Of a DNA stretch of 64,000 nucleotides, positions 8,511 to 16,764 are shown in pieces (position 1 is the stretch's first letter; the number at the start of each line of letters is the position of its first letter). The stretch is from positions 1,593,536 through 1,657,535 of the forward strand of contig NZ_CP037920.1 of NCBI RefSeq assembly GCF_007748195.1. The letters are read 5' to 3'. Position numbers and translations under genes: made by a program. Origin of the DNA: Gimesia aquarii. GTDB lineage: Bacteria > Planctomycetota > Planctomycetia > Planctomycetales > Planctomycetaceae. Below the pieces are notes generated by a model that searched no databases, was not told the origin of the DNA, and saw only the letters and a program-made list of their open reading frames with translations.

Positions 8511-10532
8511 ATGGCCCAAACAAGACGAAAGAATGTCATCATGTTTACTAAGTCACTCTTTTACTTTGTTCTCTGCGGTTTCTTGTTCTTGCCTTTTGTC
8601 AGTTCGATCGCACAAGAGCAGGACAACCCTCAACAAGTTGAAATCTCTGCACAGGTATCAAGAGTGGCTCCTGATGAAGCAGAATTGGTGATCACCGCAA
8701 AGATACAACCGGGCTTACACATTTATGCACAATCTCAGCCAAAACCTTTTTTAGCAACGAAGATTACTCTGAAACCAGACAATCAAATTCGCTCAGCAGG
8801 GCCGTTCGTTCCCTCGAAAGAACCGGTTCTAATGAAACACGAAAAACTGGGAGTCGAGTTACATGAGCATGAAGGAACTGTTTCCTGGCGATCACGCATT
8901 CAACTTAAAGATTCAAATGCAGCCACTTTTATCATTGGTACACTCTTTTCGCAGGCTTGTGAAAAAGATCGTTGTTTTGCTCCGACGACGACTCCCTTTC
9001 AGGTACAACTAGCAGGCACTAGTCATCCCCTAACAACGCAACAAGAAACAGCGGCAATGGATCTCAGCTTAAAGCAAACAATGGGTGATAATAATTCTGA
9101 CGAAATGAGCTCGATAGATGATCAGGAGAATTCAAGCTTTTCACTTAATGAATTGAACATCACCAACCAGCAAAAGCCACAGTCTGCATGGTCTGTTTTG
9201 CCGTTGGCATTCATCGCAGGTTTTTTGCTGAATTTTATGCCGTGTGTGCTTCCCGTTGTCGGATTAAAACTTCTCTCGTTTGTTCAGCAGGCCAATTCGG
9301 ATCGAAAACGTATTTTGTTAATGAATCTCTCGTATACAGTGGGCTTACTGTCTGTCATGATGGTACTTGCTACGTTGGCCGTCTTTGCCGGGCTGGGATG
9401 GGGAGAACAATTTAGCAGCACCGCGTTTACAGTCAGTCTGTCTGCGATTGTCTTCGCCTTTGGTTTGAGTTTTTTGGGAGTCTGGGAAATTCCATTACCT
9501 GGCTTTGTGGGATCAGTGGGGGGCAAGACTCCCCAAGAAGGTTATGAGGGTGCATTTAGTAAGGGCGTGTTAAGTACATTACTGGCGACGCCCTGCAGCG
9601 GCCCCTTTCTTGGTGCAGCTTTAGCGTGGGCGGTCACTCAGCCAGGCTATTTAACGTTTAGTGTGTTTGCAACCGTTGGTCTGGGGATGGCCAGTCCCTA
9701 TCTAATCATTGGGCTATTTCCTTCCATGATTCGTTTTTTACCTAAGCCGGGAAACTGGATGATCGCCTTCAAGCAGATCATGGGCTTTATCATGTTGGCG
9801 ACAGTTGTTTATCTTATGAGTTTCATGCCCATTGCCGCTGTGGTACCCACCGTTTTGTTACTATTGGGAGTGGGAATCGGACTTTGGTATGCAGGCCGCG
9901 TGCCTGCTCATGAATCCTTGCGTAAACAATTCAAGGCCTGGTCTGTCGCGGCAGGGATGGTGGTCGTTATTGGATTGCTTTCTTTCACCTGGTTACAGGG
10001 GGTGATGCAACAACGTTTCGAAAGGGCGGCACAACGTTTCATCTCAAGTCATGTAGAAGTTTCTCAATCTGCTCTTGTAGAAAATCAGACCGTGGGGGCA
10101 ATTCAATGGGAGTCTTACTCACCTGAGCGACTGGAAAGTTTACTCAAAGCAGGGAAACCTGTGTTTATCGATTTTACAGCGGACTGGTGTTTGACTTGTA
10201 AAGCAAATGAAGCGGCTGCGATTGAAACGAGAGAAGTAGCCACAGCCCTGCGAGAATCAAACGTGATTGCACTCAGAGCTGATAAAACAGAGCCTAACCC
10301 GGCAGTGGACCGTCTGCTACGTCAGTTGGGTAACTCAGCTGCTTCGATTCCTTTTTACGCGGTCTTCCCGGCAGGCAAACCCAATGAACCGATCCTGTTA
10401 GATGGTATTTACGCGACACCTGCACCCTTTGTGAAAGCAATCGATCAATCAAAAGCGATCGCAAAAAATAAGCAGCCGACGACCATTGTTACAAAACGAA
10501 TTGAAACGGGAAGGCATGTCACCGGTAGTTAA
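8511..10532 (+). CDS. DsbD/ScsB-type thiol:disulfide interchange protein
   Basis: A 673-residue transporter of reducing power from the cytoplasm to the periplasm. After a signal peptide come a DsbD-alpha-like domain with Cys150 and Cys155 (QACEKDRC), a polar linker, an eight-segment membrane domain with the paired cysteines Cys245 (NFMPCVLP) and Cys362 (LATPCSGP), and a C-terminal thioredoxin domain with WCLTC (Cys560, Cys563). All six working cysteines are therefore present. An internal ATG at 8541 would also give a good signal peptide and is a possible start. It is followed at once by a thioredoxin-like lipoprotein gene, a plausible client, and sits behind the CxxC-repeat gene. Confidence 0.9.
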   Translation: MAQTRRKNVIMFTKSLFYFVLCGFLFLPFVSSIAQEQDNPQQVEISAQVSRVAPDEAELVITAKIQPGLHIYAQSQPKPFLATKITLKPDNQIRSAGPFVPSKEPVLMKHEKLGVELHEHEGTVSWRSRIQLKDSNAATFIIGTLFSQACEKDRCFAPTTTPFQVQLAGTSHPLTTQQETAAMDLSLKQTMGDNNSDEMSSIDDQENSSFSLNELNITNQQKPQSAWSVLPLAFIAGFLLNFMPCVLPVVGLKLLSFVQQANSDRKRILLMNLSYTVGLLSVMMVLATLAVFAGLGWGEQFSSTAFTVSLSAIVFAFGLSFLGVWEIPLPGFVGSVGGKTPQEGYEGAFSKGVLSTLLATPCSGPFLGAALAWAVTQPGYLTFSVFATVGLGMASPYLIIGLFPSMIRFLPKPGNWMIAFKQIMGFIMLATVVYLMSFMPIAAVVPTVLLLLGVGIGLWYAGRVPAHESLRKQFKAWSVAAGMVVVIGLLSFTWLQGVMQQRFERAAQRFISSHVEVSQSALVENQTVGAIQWESYSPERLESLLKAGKPVFIDFTADWCLTCKANEAAAIETREVATALRESNVIALRADKTEPNPAVDRLLRQLGNSAASIPFYAVFPAGKPNEPILLDGIYATPAPFVKAIDQSKAIAKNKQPTTIVTKRIETGRHVTGS

Positions 10533-10587
10533 GAGTATGAGTTTTTCAGAACAGAAAATACCAAGTTTTAAAAAGGAACCGAGTGTG

Positions 10588-11382
10588 ATGAATCAACAAT
10601 TGAAAGTTCAGATCGTCACCTTACTGTTTGCGTTTGTGTTAACCGGTTGTTTTCAATCGGTGGACAATGAAACCATGGCTCAAACCACTGAGCAAAAACA
10701 AGCGACTCCAAAAGGGTTTGCCGTTGTGGAATTATTTACGTCAGAGGGGTGTAGCAGTTGCCCTCCCGCGGATGCCAATTTGACTCGTCTTGTGGAAATT
10801 GCCCACAAAAATAAATTGCCCATTTACGCGCTCTCGTTTCACGTCGACTACTGGAATTATCTTGGTTGGAAAGATCCGTTCAGCCAGCGCCAGTTTACAG
10901 AACGACAAAGAGCCTATGCCCGGGCACTGCGTTCATCAAGAGTTTATACGCCACAGATGATCGTCAACGGAGAAAAAGGATTTGTGGGATCAAATCGCAG
11001 ACAAGCACAAGAAGCAATACTCGCGGCATTTAAAACAGCTCCTTCCGCCAGTCTTCAGTTAGTGCTTAAAGATGCTACTGAAGGTTTGCAAATCTCCTGG
11101 AAGACCAAAGGAATGAAAGCAGGGGATCAGATTAATCTGGCTCTTGTGGAAAAAACAGCGGAACGGAAAGTAAGCGCCGGTGAAAATGAGGGACGCAACT
11201 TGACTCATGTAAATGTGGTGCGATTGTTTAAAGCGATCAAGTCTCCCTCGGCATCAGGTTCTACAATGATGCAAACAACTGAGAAAGTGGATTGGAAAAA
11301 ATATCGGGTTGTTGGTTACATCCAAGCACCGCAAACTCTTCAGATCAAAGCGGCCACCGAAGCAGAGTTGAAACCGAATTGA
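10588..11382 (+). CDS. DUF1223 thioredoxin-like lipoprotein
   Basis: From the ATG at 10588 the protein has a lipoprotein signal with the lipobox LTGC (Cys21) and 264 residues in all; the frame opens 34 codons earlier inside the upstream gene, but that would bury the signal. AAGGAA lies upstream. The mature part is DUF1223: VVELFTSEGCSSCPPAD with a CxxC pair (Cys55, Cys58), FHVDYWNYLGWKDPFS, and YTPQMIVNGEKGFVGS. The fold is thioredoxin-like and the cysteine pair is placed as in thioredoxins. It begins 55 bp after the DsbD-type gene, which could keep its cysteines reduced. Function within the family is not established. Confidence 0.85.
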   Translation: MNQQLKVQIVTLLFAFVLTGCFQSVDNETMAQTTEQKQATPKGFAVVELFTSEGCSSCPPADANLTRLVEIAHKNKLPIYALSFHVDYWNYLGWKDPFSQRQFTERQRAYARALRSSRVYTPQMIVNGEKGFVGSNRRQAQEAILAAFKTAPSASLQLVLKDATEGLQISWKTKGMKAGDQINLALVEKTAERKVSAGENEGRNLTHVNVVRLFKAIKSPSASGSTMMQTTEKVDWKKYRVVGYIQAPQTLQIKAATEAELKPN

Positions 11383-11474
11383 ATCTGGAAAATCAATGAA
11401 TTGAAGAAGTTTGCAGAAGATCAATATAGACGGTAGCCGCGTAATGTGACAAAATTTTACAGCGCTCATTTTTA

Positions 11475-12107
11475 ATGACTCATGGAGTTGGTTGTGTGAT
11501 ATTTAACCGTGAGGATAGTCACTGGATTTCCCGCCTACAGGAACAAAGCCCTGAGCGTGAAACGGCGGTTGCTGAGCTTCGAAACCTGCTTGTGCGTGGA
11601 CTGACAGGATTTCTCAAACATCGCCCCGGTGGGCTGCTGATTGTGGAAGATGCGGCACAAGAGGCGACTCTGAAGGTAATAGACTCGTTTGATCAATTTG
11701 AAGGCCGTAGTCGCTTTACAACCTGGGCGATGACGGTTGCCACGCGCATTGCGATTAGCAGCTTCCGTAGAAAACATTTTCAGGACGTTTCACTCGAGGG
11801 TGTTTCAGCAGACCAATGTCTGAAGATTCAAGTTGCCGTCGATGAACATTGTTCTGTCGAAGAGGAACATGATCGGAAGCTCATTTTGCAGAAGCTGGGT
11901 CAGTTGATCGACACGCAATTGTCCGACAGACAGAAAATTGCGGTACGTGCATTATTAGATGGTTTGCCGGTGGAAGAGATTGCGATACGCACAGAAAGTA
12001 ATCGGAATGCCGTTTACAAACTCATTCACGACGCGCGTATGAAACTACGTGAAGGCTTTGAACAAGCAGGGATTTTCGCTGACGATCTTCAAATTTTCTT
12101 AAACTAA
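11475..12107 (+). CDS. ECF-type RNA polymerase sigma factor
   Basis: A 210-residue sigma-70 family factor with only regions 2 and 4. Region 2 shows VEDAAQEATLKVIDSFDQFEGRSRFTTWAMTVATRIAI-type core and promoter-melting residues (read in parts: VEDAAQEAT, FEGRSRFTTWAM), and region 4 shows LPVEEIAIRTESNRNAVYKLI. It would direct polymerase to a stress regulon. The downstream gene, 14 bp away, encodes a small HxxxCxxC protein that may be its anti-sigma factor. The thiol-redox genes directly upstream could be part of the regulon, but no promoter motif was established. Confidence 0.88.
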   Translation: MTHGVGCVIFNREDSHWISRLQEQSPERETAVAELRNLLVRGLTGFLKHRPGGLLIVEDAAQEATLKVIDSFDQFEGRSRFTTWAMTVATRIAISSFRRKHFQDVSLEGVSADQCLKIQVAVDEHCSVEEEHDRKLILQKLGQLIDTQLSDRQKIAVRALLDGLPVEEIAIRTESNRNAVYKLIHDARMKLREGFEQAGIFADDLQIFLN

Positions 12108-12121
12108 AGAATGTATCAGTT

Positions 12122-12370
12122 ATGGCTTTAAACAAACAACACATCACAAACTTGCTCGGCATGATCCGATCTGTTGAACCAGACGAGCTCGATTGTGACA
12201 GTTGCTATGAGCAGCTATCCGAGTTAGCAGAAGTCGAGCTCCATTCGGGCAGAGTTCCAGATACACTGAAATTGGTAGAACATCATTTACATCAGTGCCC
12301 CTGTTGCAAAGACGAGTTCAACGCTCTGCTGGAAAGCCTCCATGCTTTGCAGGCAGAGAATTCAGATTAA
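12122..12370 (+). CDS. Small zinc-finger protein, probable anti-sigma factor
   Basis: An 82-residue soluble protein with HHLHQCPCC near residues 57-65, which supplies an HxxxCxxC-type zinc-binding set like that of zinc-bound anti-sigma domains, and an upstream CDSC pair. There is no membrane segment. Position directly behind an ECF sigma gene supports an anti-sigma role. In RsrA-type proteins the equivalent cysteines release the sigma factor when oxidised; here that is inference only. Confidence 0.65.
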   Translation: MALNKQHITNLLGMIRSVEPDELDCDSCYEQLSELAEVELHSGRVPDTLKLVEHHLHQCPCCKDEFNALLESLHALQAENSD

Positions 12371-12390
12371 GTAGCTGATCGATTTTCAGA

Positions 12391-15300
12391 TCATAAACTT
12401 GTCAGAAGGTCATTCGCTTCTAAATCAATCAAACCCTCACCCAGCTTTGTGAAAAACCAGTCTTTCCCGTTGTCTCCCGCCAATGAATCGTCATCTCCAT
12501 CATCAGTTACTGTATCAAGATTGAGGAAAAAATCATCATTGAGTCGAGGGCCAACGCCGGTACCATTAATATTAGCTACACGGGTTTCAAAGCTACGATT
12601 TGAGGTCCATTCGTTTTGAATGGAGATTAGTGCGAGTTGGTTCATATCGTGATCGGTCGATCCTGCGATTAAAATATCCTCGCCGTTCCCTCCATTCAAG
12701 ATATCAGAGCCACGCCCTCCAATCAGCAGGTCATTTCCATTGCCGCCACTGAGAGAATCATTACCTCCACCACCTACAAGAATGTCGTTTCCGTTACCTC
12801 CTGAAAGTGTGTCGCCTGCTATCTGCGGGAATGAATTGAAGATGACAGCGACAGCATCGGCGGTCTGTTGTGACACGACAAGATCAATGTCTCCATCCCC
12901 ATCGACGTCAGCGCTGTTAATCGCGCGAGGCGTACCACTGACGACGATATTCACGGGCGCCGCAAAGTTTGCTGAGCCGTCGTTCAACAGTAGAGAAACC
13001 GTGCCCGCGGTGATGTTAACCACGGCCAGATCAGCGTCTCCATCTTTGTCGAAGTCTTCCGCGACCAGTGACAAAGCGCCTGCTCCCGTGGCAATGTTTG
13101 TAGCAGCCCCAAAGGAACCGTTGCCATCGTTCAAAAGGACTGAGATGTTAGCCGAACCGAGATTGGCGACAATGGCATCCAGGTCACCATCTCCATCCAG
13201 GTCGCTAAGTACCACATCCAATGGTTGGGAACCTGCACCAAAACTGGTGGCTGCAGCAAACGTCCCGTTTCCGTTATTCAGTAAGACCGACATGTCATTG
13301 GAGAAGCGGTTTGCTACCACCAGATCCAGGTCTCCATCCCCATCGAGGTCACCGGCCCGCACACTGCGGGGGCGGTTGCCTGCGCCGACATTCACGGCGG
13401 GGGCAAATACTCCAGAGCCATCGTTGAAGAAGAGCGAAACATTTCCTGACAAGCGGTTGGTGGCAGCTAGATCCAGATCACCATCTCCGTCCAGGTCAGC
13501 TGCGATGACCGTTCCCGGTTCATTGTTCGCCGTCAGGTCGACACGGGAACCAAAGGCCGCATTTCCATCATTGAACAGGACAGAAATAAATGTTGTGCCG
13601 CTATTGGCGACTGCCAGATCCAGGTCACCGTCTCCATCCAGATCAGCGAGCGAGACATCCTGCGGGCTGGCACCGACTGCAACGGTACCAGCGGAAACAT
13701 ACGCTCCCGTACCATCGTTCAGCAGAATCGAAACATTGTTTGAGAAGCGGTTAGCGATGGCCAGATCGGCGTCTCCATCTCCGTCGAGATCACCGGCCCG
13801 CAGCAGGTGTGGATCATCGCCGATGGCAAACGATTGTTGAGTTACGAACAGGTCAGTGGGATCGATGGGCGGTAATGCTGGATCTCCACTCATGAGCAGA
13901 TCATCTCCATTTCCGCCGTTCAAAATATCTGTGCCTCCCCCTCCGACAAGCGTGTCGTCACCGTTTCCACCTTCCAGTGTGTCGTCGCCTTCCCCACCTT
14001 CCATCTGGTCTGATCCATTAAAGCCAATCAGTAAATCGTCTCCTGTGCCACCTTCAAGAGAATCATCGCCATTACCGCCATTCAAGCTGTCATTGCCTGA
14101 TCCACCTGCGATTGTATCATCTCCGTTAAATCCATCCAGAGAATCATTTCCTGCGCCACCATCGAGAGCATCATTACCATTTCCACCAAATAAGTTGTCA
14201 TCTCCGCCGGCACCGGTGAGAGAATCGTCTCCATTCCCACCCTGCAGATTGTCCTGGCCACGCCCTCCTGTCAAAGTGTCATTTCCATTTCCACCAACAA
14301 TGGTGTCGTCGGCCGTTGAAAACGAATTAAAGATGACAGCGACAGCATCGGCGGTCTGTTGTGACACGACAAGATCAATGTCTCCATCCCCATCGACGTC
14401 AGCGCTGTTAATCGCGCGAGGCGTACCACTGACGACGATATTCACGGGCGCCGCAAAGTTTGCTGAGCCGTCGTTCAACAGTAGAGAAACCGTGCCCGCG
14501 GTGATGTTAACCACGGCCAGATCAGCGTCTCCATCTTTGTCGAAGTCTTCCGCGACCAGTGACAAAGCGCCTGCTCCCGTGGCAATGTTTGTAGCAGCCC
14601 CAAAGGAACCGTTGCCATCGTTCAAAAGGACTGAGATGTTAGCCGAACCGAGATTGGCGACAATGGCATCCAGGTCACCATCTCCATCCAGGTCGCTAAG
14701 TACCACATCCAATGGTTGGGAACCTGCACCAAAACTGGTGGCTGCAGCAAACGTCCCGTTTCCGTTATTCAGTAAGACCGACATGTCATTGGAGAAGCGG
14801 TTTGCTACCACCAGATCCAGGTCTCCATCCCCATCGAGGTCACCGGCCCGCACACTGCGGGGGCGGTTGCCTGCGCCGACATTCACGGCGGGGGCAAATA
14901 CTCCAGAGCCATCGTTGAAGAAGAGCGAAACATTTCCTGACAAGCGGTTGGTGGCAGCTAGATCCAGATCACCATCTCCGTCCAGGTCAGCTGCGATGAC
15001 CGTTCCCGGTTCATTGTTCGCCGTCAGGTCGACACGGGAACCAAAGGCCGCATTTCCATCATTGAACAGGACAGAAATAAATGTTGTGCCGCTATTGGCG
15101 ACTGCCAGATCCAGGTCACCGTCTCCATCCAGATCAGCGAGCGAGACATCCTGCGGGCTGGCACCGACTGCAACGGTACCAGCGGAAACATACGCTCCCG
15201 TACCATCGTTCAGCAGAATCGAAACATTGTTTGAGAAGCGGTTAGCGATGGCCAGATCGGCGTCTCCATCTCCGTCGAGATCACCGGCCCGCAGCAGGTG

Positions 15301-15885
15301 TGGATCATCGCCGATGGCAAACGATTGTTGAGTTACAAACAGATCAGAAGGTGCAATAGGAAGATCTCCACTTTGGAGGTTGTCATTTCCATTCCCCCCA
15401 TTGATCAGATCCTGACCTCCACCACCGTTAATCGTATCGTTTCCATTACCACCGTTAATTTCTTCATCGAATTCGCTGCCGGTGATGACATCGTTGCCGT
15501 TTCCTCCATTTATGACGACTGTGGAAAGATTAATATAATCCACTGATGTCACTGCCGACAAATCAATGTCATTACCGTCATTTCCGCCAATGACATTGAT
15601 TGTTGCTACATCGGCTGCCTGAATTGATCCAGTAATGATTTGTCCATTGACGGTAACTTGTCCCACGCCATCCGCGCCGATGTTGATTGAGTCTGCTCCC
15701 TCACCTGTCACTGTTAGCTCACCCGTTATGTTATTAAATAGGGAAACGACCGTAAGCATGAGGCGTGATTCAAGTACTTCCGTTGCTGGAATCAGATTGA
15801 TTTCCGAGTGGTGTTTCATTCGGGCTCGTTTTGGACGTGAGTTTACTTTCAAGATCTGGTTGAGAGTCTGAATTAAATGATGCAT
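12391..15885 (-). CDS. Large FG-GAP/VCBS and RTX-repeat surface protein
   Basis: The ATG at 15885 has GGAG seven bases upstream and gives 1164 residues; the frame is open 33 codons further up. A short N-terminal region ends in VLESRLMLTV, the LEXRxxL motif common at the start of planctomycete surface proteins. Then come RTX-type nonapeptides (GGNGNDTINGG and similar), a block of about 335 residues of FG-GAP/VCBS repeats with DLDGDGDLDL calcium-loop motifs, a second RTX stretch, a second FG-GAP block identical to the first, more RTX repeats, and a C-terminal tail ending LEANDLLTSL. Both repeat types bind calcium and are found in secreted adhesins and enzymes. No catalytic domain is seen. It stands alone, convergent with the zinc-finger gene. 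Confidence 0.88.
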   Translation of the reverse strand: MHHLIQTLNQILKVNSRPKRARMKHHSEINLIPATEVLESRLMLTVVSLFNNITGELTVTGEGADSINIGADGVGQVTVNGQIITGSIQAADVATINVIGGNDGNDIDLSAVTSVDYINLSTVVINGGNGNDVITGSEFDEEINGGNGNDTINGGGGQDLINGGNGNDNLQSGDLPIAPSDLFVTQQSFAIGDDPHLLRAGDLDGDGDADLAIANRFSNNVSILLNDGTGAYVSAGTVAVGASPQDVSLADLDGDGDLDLAVANSGTTFISVLFNDGNAAFGSRVDLTANNEPGTVIAADLDGDGDLDLAATNRLSGNVSLFFNDGSGVFAPAVNVGAGNRPRSVRAGDLDGDGDLDLVVANRFSNDMSVLLNNGNGTFAAATSFGAGSQPLDVVLSDLDGDGDLDAIVANLGSANISVLLNDGNGSFGAATNIATGAGALSLVAEDFDKDGDADLAVVNITAGTVSLLLNDGSANFAAPVNIVVSGTPRAINSADVDGDGDIDLVVSQQTADAVAVIFNSFSTADDTIVGGNGNDTLTGGRGQDNLQGGNGDDSLTGAGGDDNLFGGNGNDALDGGAGNDSLDGFNGDDTIAGGSGNDSLNGGNGDDSLEGGTGDDLLIGFNGSDQMEGGEGDDTLEGGNGDDTLVGGGGTDILNGGNGDDLLMSGDPALPPIDPTDLFVTQQSFAIGDDPHLLRAGDLDGDGDADLAIANRFSNNVSILLNDGTGAYVSAGTVAVGASPQDVSLADLDGDGDLDLAVANSGTTFISVLFNDGNAAFGSRVDLTANNEPGTVIAADLDGDGDLDLAATNRLSGNVSLFFNDGSGVFAPAVNVGAGNRPRSVRAGDLDGDGDLDLVVANRFSNDMSVLLNNGNGTFAAATSFGAGSQPLDVVLSDLDGDGDLDAIVANLGSANISVLLNDGNGSFGAATNIATGAGALSLVAEDFDKDGDADLAVVNITAGTVSLLLNDGSANFAAPVNIVVSGTPRAINSADVDGDGDIDLVVSQQTADAVAVIFNSFPQIAGDTLSGGNGNDILVGGGGNDSLSGGNGNDLLIGGRGSDILNGGNGEDILIAGSTDHDMNQLALISIQNEWTSNRSFETRVANINGTGVGPRLNDDFFLNLDTVTDDGDDDSLAGDNGKDWFFTKLGEGLIDLEANDLLTSL
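12839..13845. repeat. Direct repeat copy A (1007 bp) inside the FG-GAP/RTX gene
   Basis: This stretch is identical in my reading to 14330-15336, offset by 1491 bp (497 codons), so the reading frame is kept. Sequence outside both ends diverges at once. It encodes the full FG-GAP/VCBS block of the protein, running on the minus strand from IGDDPHLLRAGD to VAVIFNSF. Confidence 0.9.
14330..15336. repeat. Direct repeat copy B (1007 bp) inside the FG-GAP/RTX gene
   Basis: The partner of 12839-13845. The two copies are separated by 484 bp that encode RTX-type calcium-binding repeats. Lack of any base difference, including third codon positions, points to a recent duplication or to ongoing gene conversion. 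Confidence 0.9.
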
Positions 15886-16374
15886 GGTCGGTCTCCATGT
15901 GAAAGGCTTGCCAAAGAAGAGAGAGTGAAAAGAATGTTGTCCCACAACGTTTCGCCGGTTAAAAAGATTGTCAGTCCCACTCAAAAAATTGAGTGAGAGT
16001 CAGTACTTCCTCGTTTCAGACAACTCATGAGGTCAGCACTTCTTCGGCGATTCCACAGATGCTCGAAGTCGCCTCGTTTGGCGTACCGTGTATGAGTTTT
16101 GTCTGTCAGAAAAACTCCCCGGTGCCTTCGAGGCGTTATCAATGTTGGTTGATTATAGTACACTATATTTTTGGATACAAGGCTACAGTGAGCGATAAAC
16201 CTCCAGCAGCGGTCTGCTCTTTTTTAAAAGCAATGATTTGAGAAAAGTCTTTGATAAGTCTGTTTTCAAAACATCGAAAAACACCTTTATTTATAAATTA
16301 ATCTTGCATTGACGAATTCTTTCGTTTAAATTGACGAAAGAATTCGTTTTTGTGTTTTTGGAGGAGTTGGAAAC
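15886..16374. other. 489-bp divergent intergenic region
   Basis: This gap separates the divergent FG-GAP/RTX and blaI genes. It holds the ribosome site of the former and, at its right end, the inverted repeat listed separately. No coding sequence or RNA gene was recognised in between. Confidence 0.5.
16312..16347. promoter_or_regulatory. 13-bp inverted repeat, candidate BlaI operator
   Basis: Arms ACGAATTCTTTCG (16312-16324) and CGAAAGAATTCGT (16335-16347) are perfectly complementary around a ten-base spacer. Each arm follows TTG, so the site can also be read as two TTGACGAA half-sites. It ends 27 bp before the blaI start codon, where a repressor would block transcription. BlaI/MecI repressors usually control their own operon through such dyads, though the TACA/TGTA core of the staphylococcal site is absent. 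Confidence 0.55.
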
Positions 16375-16764
16375 ATGGCAAGACCCAGTTCATCCCAGCC
16401 AACGGAAGTGGAACTGCAGATACTGAATGTGCTTTGGGAAGACGGCCCGTTAAGTGTGCGAGATGTTCACGAGACGCTTTTAGAGAAACGGGAAACCGGC
16501 TATTCCACAACCTTGAAGATGATGCAGGTTATGCTGGAAAAAGGTCTCCTGGTTCGTGATGAGTCGGTTCGTCCGCAGCTTTACCAACCAGCACAAGCCA
16601 GAGAGGAAACGCAGTTGCAGATGCTCGATGGGTTCGCGCAACGCGTTTTTCAAGGGTCAGCAATGCGTCTTGTGATGCGAATGGTCTCATCGGGGCGGTT
16701 GTCTGTTGAGGAACTCGAAGAAATTCAGAGGCTTTCCCAGGATTCGGAAGGAGGCCAGAAATGA
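16375..16764 (+). CDS. blaI: BlaI/MecI/CopY-family repressor
   Basis: A 129-residue winged-helix repressor: PTEVELQILNVLWEDGPLSVRDVHETL, then TGYSTTLKMMQVMLEKGLLVRDES as the recognition helix and wing, and a C-terminal dimer domain. GGAGGAG precedes the ATG. In the staphylococcal model the repressor is inactivated when the membrane peptidase BlaR1 is triggered. The stop codon overlaps the start of the BlaR1-like gene by four bases (ATGA), so the two are translationally coupled. No beta-lactamase gene is adjacent, so the regulated process here is likely something else. Confidence 0.92.
   Translation: MARPSSSQPTEVELQILNVLWEDGPLSVRDVHETLLEKRETGYSTTLKMMQVMLEKGLLVRDESVRPQLYQPAQAREETQLQMLDGFAQRVFQGSAMRLVMRMVSSGRLSVEELEEIQRLSQDSEGGQK

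Noticed and set aside
12740-13840. Long plus-strand open frame rich in SPSPSRS repeats
   Set aside because: It lies opposite the calcium-loop repeats of the FG-GAP/RTX gene; the repetitive codons open the antisense frame. No ribosome site or known domain.
13856-15331. 491-codon plus-strand open frame opposite the RTX repeats
   Set aside because: Same cause as the previous one, and its C-terminal part is merely the duplicate of the other antisense frame.
16312-16347. Reading the blaI-upstream dyad as a terminator because TTTTTG follows
   Set aside because: No gene on the plus strand ends upstream of it; its place just before blaI fits an operator better.
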